Source: an uncultured Sphingomonas sp. (GTDB taxonomy: Bacteria; Pseudomonadota; Alphaproteobacteria; Sphingomonadales; Sphingomonadaceae). Taken from it: a DNA stretch of 64,000 nucleotides. Below the pieces are notes generated by a model, which was given only the letters and a program-made list of their open reading frames with translations, made no database searches and was not told the DNA's origin. Each line of letters begins with the position of its first letter. The first letter of the stretch is position 1. The stretch covers positions 1 to 64,000 of the forward strand of contig NZ_CALMPA010000038.1 in assembly GCF_937871615.1 (NCBI RefSeq). Direction: 5' to 3'. Shown here in pieces: positions 61,624 to 64,000 of this stretch. Position numbers and translations under genes: made by a program.

Positions 61624-62492
61624 CACCGCGCTCCCTTCAACCAGGCGGCGAGCGCGTCTTTAGGGCGGTAGCCCTCGATCATCGCGCCGTCGCTGCGCAC
61701 GATGACCGGTGTGCCTGCGATGCCGTTGGCGGCCGCGAACTTCTCGTTGGCATCAAGCCCCGAGGTATCGCAGTTCGCTGGTTCAAGCGTATCGCCGGCG
61801 TAGGCCCTGCGTAGTGCGCGGGCCGGGTCCTTCGCGCAGTAGACGCGCTCACTCAGCGCGCGGCTTCCAAGGATCGAGATCGGCCGTTCCACGACGCGAA
61901 CATTGAGCTCGGAGAGTACGCTGCTGAGCGCCCGGCAATAGGCGCATGTGAAATCGCTGAACACGGTGACCGTCGGACCCGACATATTGCCCCAGATGAT
62001 CGCTCCCGACTTGGGGAGCCCGGTGAGCGACAGGGCGCGGTCCGGCCGCGCGCGCATTGGCTCGCGCGCGGCCGCCGCTGGCGAAGCGACCGCGGGAGCT
62101 GGGAGATCTTCGCCATCGGAAGTCCCGCTGCTGGCCGCGCCGCCGAGCAGCATGGCAGGATTGAGTTCGAGGAGGCGCGCAGCCGTCAGATCCTGACGCG
62201 ATTCCATGTCGTAGACACGGCCGATCACCAGATAGCGCGCGGACGCATCGACATAGAAGAGATTGCTGCCGGCAACGACCTCACAAAGGCCACCGATCCG
62301 TGCGCAGTCGACCTTGGTGATCTCCGTCTTGGGCAGCCGCGCCTTGAGGAGGGCTGTGACCTTGTTGCCATCGGGCCAGGCAATATCGTTCGCAAATGCG
62401 ACGCCGACACCGGCAAGCAGCAATGCGCCGGCGACAAGTCCAGCGTGAATGGAATAGCGCCGTAGCGGGAACCGGGGCTCAGTTGCGGACAT
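61623..62492 (-). CDS. DsbC-type disulfide isomerase of the transfer operon
   Basis: The product has 289 residues; ATG 62492 with CTGGAGGG upstream is preferred to a start 30 bases earlier. A membrane-spanning or signal segment (SIHAGLVAGALLLAGVGVAF) is followed by a DsbC-like dimerisation domain and a thioredoxin domain with CAYC in VFSDFTCAYCRALSS. It shuffles disulfides in the many cysteine-rich Tra proteins (TraN, TraU, TraH). It overlaps traB by 14 bases. Confidence 0.88.
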   Translation of the reverse strand: MSATEPRFPLRRYSIHAGLVAGALLLAGVGVAFANDIAWPDGNKVTALLKARLPKTEITKVDCARIGGLCEVVAGSNLFYVDASARYLVIGRVYDMESRQDLTAARLLELNPAMLLGGAASSGTSDGEDLPAPAVASPAAAAREPMRARPDRALSLTGLPKSGAIIWGNMSGPTVTVFSDFTCAYCRALSSVLSELNVRVVERPISILGSRALSERVYCAKDPARALRRAYAGDTLEPANCDTSGLDANEKFAAANGIAGTPVIVRSDGAMIEGYRPKDALAAWLKGAR

Positions 62493-63777
62493 AGGCGCCC
62501 TCCAGGAAAACGATCTCGACATCGATGCCCGTCGGCATCTCGATTACCGGCTGATATTGTTCGGCACGCTCGATCAGATATTGCGAGACCATGTCGCCGG
62601 TTTGCGCGACCCCCTCGCCGAATCCGCCCTCAAGGATTTCTCCGGTTGAAAGCCGCTGGCGTTTACCATCCGTCGAAATGTTGGTTCCGGAGAGAAGGGA
62701 ACTCGTATTGGCGCTGAAGCCGCGGCCGAACCCACCGACCAGCCCGGCGAGAAACGCCTGGGTGACAAGGGAGCCTTCCCGGCTCACGACACGTCCGCGT
62801 ACGCCGGTCTTTCCAGCGAAGGCGATGAAACCCTTTACTTCGGACACAGCGACACGGCCGCCAGGCTGCTCGCAGGTCATTTTCTGGAGTTTCACGTAGA
62901 CTTTCTCGGACGAAAGATCGCCGCGCGCCGCGCCATTGACCAGGCAGCCCTCAATCCGTGTCGTCAGCACACGTCCGTTCTGGACGACCGAACGTGCCGG
63001 GCCCGTGATGCGCAGGACTACCGGGAGCGGATCGGTCTGGCTGTTGACGCCAGCACCTGCATCGACGCCGACGATGACACGCGCCGAAGCGAAGCTGTTC
63101 GGCGGCAGATAGTCGGGACTGTCCGAATAGACCGTGTTGCCGCGCTCGACGCGCGCGGCTCCGCCTGTCTCAAAGGCCACCACCTTCACCTGAGACACAG
63201 GCGTGGCGGCAAGAGCCGCAGTTCCGGGAGGCTGCTGATAGGTGCCCGGCGAACCCGAACCGTACATCGCTGCGGGTCCAGGCGCGGGCGTCACTGGGGG
63301 GGCGGCCCTTGCCGCGTTTACTTGCGCGCGCAGCTGTTCGTTTTCCTGCTGATAGGCGCTGAGCACCCGCTGGCCGTCGGCGGCCATCGACTGGTTCTGG
63401 CTCTGGAGGGCTGATACCTGCTGTGCGAGCTGGTCAATCCGCTGCTGCTGCATCCCAACCGACTTCAGCTGGTTTTCGGTGGACTGGAAACGGTTTTCCG
63501 AGGCGGCCATCCATTCGCGCTCGGATATGTTGCGATTGACCATATCATCGGTGGCAATCTTTACGTCCTGCGCGCCGGAGGTTTCGGCGTCGGGCGTGTC
63601 ACCATCGTCAAAGATCCAGAAGGCCGACGCGATCAGAAGGACACCGGAAGCGCCGCCCAACAGCAGGCGCTGCCTGCGGCGCACGGCCTCGTTGCCCGCA
63701 AGATCGTCACCAACCGGAGAAATGTCCGCGGCGTCGAGCGGCTTGCGCTCGCGTGAGAAAAGCGTGCGCAGGTTCAT
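62479..63777 (-). CDS. traB: F-type conjugation protein TraB
   Basis: The product has 432 residues. One membrane segment near residues 38-55 (LLLGGASGVLLIASAFWIFD), a coiled coil (ENRFQSTENQLKSVGMQQQR, IDQLAQQVSALQSQNQ), a Pro-rich linker, and the VirB10/TraB barrel domain (SDSPDYLPPNSFASARVIVG, GCLVNGAARGDLSSEKVYVK). It spans both membranes as the core scaffold. It overlaps traK by four bases. Confidence 0.93.
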   Translation of the reverse strand: MNLRTLFSRERKPLDAADISPVGDDLAGNEAVRRRQRLLLGGASGVLLIASAFWIFDDGDTPDAETSGAQDVKIATDDMVNRNISEREWMAASENRFQSTENQLKSVGMQQQRIDQLAQQVSALQSQNQSMAADGQRVLSAYQQENEQLRAQVNAARAAPPVTPAPGPAAMYGSGSPGTYQQPPGTAALAATPVSQVKVVAFETGGAARVERGNTVYSDSPDYLPPNSFASARVIVGVDAGAGVNSQTDPLPVVLRITGPARSVVQNGRVLTTRIEGCLVNGAARGDLSSEKVYVKLQKMTCEQPGGRVAVSEVKGFIAFAGKTGVRGRVVSREGSLVTQAFLAGLVGGFGRGFSANTSSLLSGTNISTDGKRQRLSTGEILEGGFGEGVAQTGDMVSQYLIERAEQYQPVIEMPTGIDVEIVFLEGAYVRN

Positions 63778-64000
63778 GGCCGTTCCCCGGTACGAGTGAC
63801 GAGATAGGCAGTGGTCACCTGGCCGGGCGCCAGGCGCGGCTCGGCGACCGAAACGGCAACCGCACTCGCAGGCGCTATCGTTGCGCCGTCGAGTTCGACC
63901 GTCTCCTTTCCGCGATTTTCGATCCGCAGCACCCGGCCGTTGAGTTCGGCGCCGCGATACTCCGCGATCATCTGCACCCGCAGCGTGCCGACCTGCACCG
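63774..64000 (-). CDS. traK: TraK, C-terminal part (cut by window end)
   Basis: About 75 residues are visible. VLRIENRGKETVELDGATIA and PGQVTTAYLVTRTGERP match the C-terminal immunoglobulin-like domain of F-type TraK (VirB9-like), an outer-membrane core secretin-like component. Position upstream of traB agrees. The N-terminus, and presumably traE and traL, lie beyond the window. Confidence 0.75.
   Translation of the reverse strand, partial: VQVGTLRVQMIAEYRGAELNGRVLRIENRGKETVELDGATIAPASAVAVSVAEPRLAPGQVTTAYLVTRTGERP

Noticed and set aside
1-64000. CRISPR arrays, tRNA and rRNA genes
   Set aside because: No regularly spaced repeats of the right size and no cloverleaf or rRNA-like sequence were noticed on either strand; a dedicated search would be decisive.

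Overview
The window is a GC-rich stretch of a conjugative plasmid (or integrative conjugative element) that most resembles plasmids of sphingomonads (Alphaproteobacteria, Sphingomonadaceae). The reasons are an F-type transfer system, a MucR-family regulator, DUF736/DUF2493-type accessory proteins, a TonB-dependent receptor and sphingomonad-like catabolic genes. The assignment comes from family resemblance only. No rRNA or tRNA genes, CRISPR array or recognisable replication initiator were seen.

Layout. (1) 1-6.6 kb: a cut-off PAPS-reductase-like gene, a run of very small tightly overlapping plasmid genes including a 5'-nucleotidase of the HAD superfamily, and an unusual protein with several helix-turn-helix-like units. 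(2) 6.6-7.6 kb: a gene-free stretch with G+C-rich palindromes. (3) 7.6-10.4 kb: DUF736, DUF2493, a possible OB-fold protein, strong hairpins and a small TraC-like (DUF6437-like) gene. (4) 10.4-17.1 kb: a candidate oriT region with inverted and direct repeats, then a ribbon-helix-helix protein, TraD coupling protein, MobF relaxase-helicase TraI and a secreted nuclease. (5) 17-22 kb: maintenance genes (MucR with a palindromic operator, a winged-helix-like protein, DUF1810, an AbiEi/AbiEii toxin-antitoxin pair). (6) 22.0-22.7 kb: scars of mobile elements (a decayed IS701-type transposase start joined to a beheaded integrase). (7) 23.0-42.9 kb: a catabolic island. (8) 42.9-47.1 kb: a ParE-toxin remnant, a palindromic recombination-type site beside a tyrosine recombinase, a RES/Xre toxin-antitoxin pair, a sigma-region-4 coiled-coil protein and small genes. 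(9) 47.1-64.0 kb, minus strand: an F-type type IV secretion operon in the order traK-B-dsbC-V-C-orf-trbI-S26 peptidase-W-orf-U-trbC-N-F-H-G.

The island is the most interesting part. A large MalT/LuxR-type activator is divergent from a plus-strand series of genes, mostly overlapping: TonB receptor, cytochrome P450, Tm-1-like (UPF0261) protein, biotin carboxyl carrier, biotin carboxylase, HMGL-type carboxyltransferase, HAD-IIA phosphatase, hotdog thioesterase, beta-keto acid cleavage enzyme (BKACE, DUF849), SDR dehydrogenase, biotin synthase BioB, glutathione-dependent formaldehyde dehydrogenase, 2Fe-2S ferredoxin, VOC protein, S-formylglutathione hydrolase, ferredoxin reductase and a broken BioF. 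I infer a pathway in which the P450, with its own ferredoxin and reductase, removes a methyl group from a methoxylated (probably aryl methyl ketone) substrate. The formaldehyde would be oxidised by the glutathione pathway. The ketone methyl group would be carboxylated to a beta-keto acid, which BKACE plus acetyl-CoA would turn into an acyl-CoA and acetoacetate, with the thioesterase releasing the acid. This parallels the acetovanillone routes (AcvABCDEF/VceAB of Sphingobium SYK-6, Hpe of Rhodococcus). It differs in carrying a P450 demethylation module and a biotin gene, and in having a UPF0261 protein instead of a recognisable acetophenone kinase.

Two genes of the island look damaged. The carboxyltransferase has one base missing right after its metal-binding motif, and bioF has one base missing and is also cut off by the island's right junction. 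The first could be a sequencing error; the second truncation cannot be.
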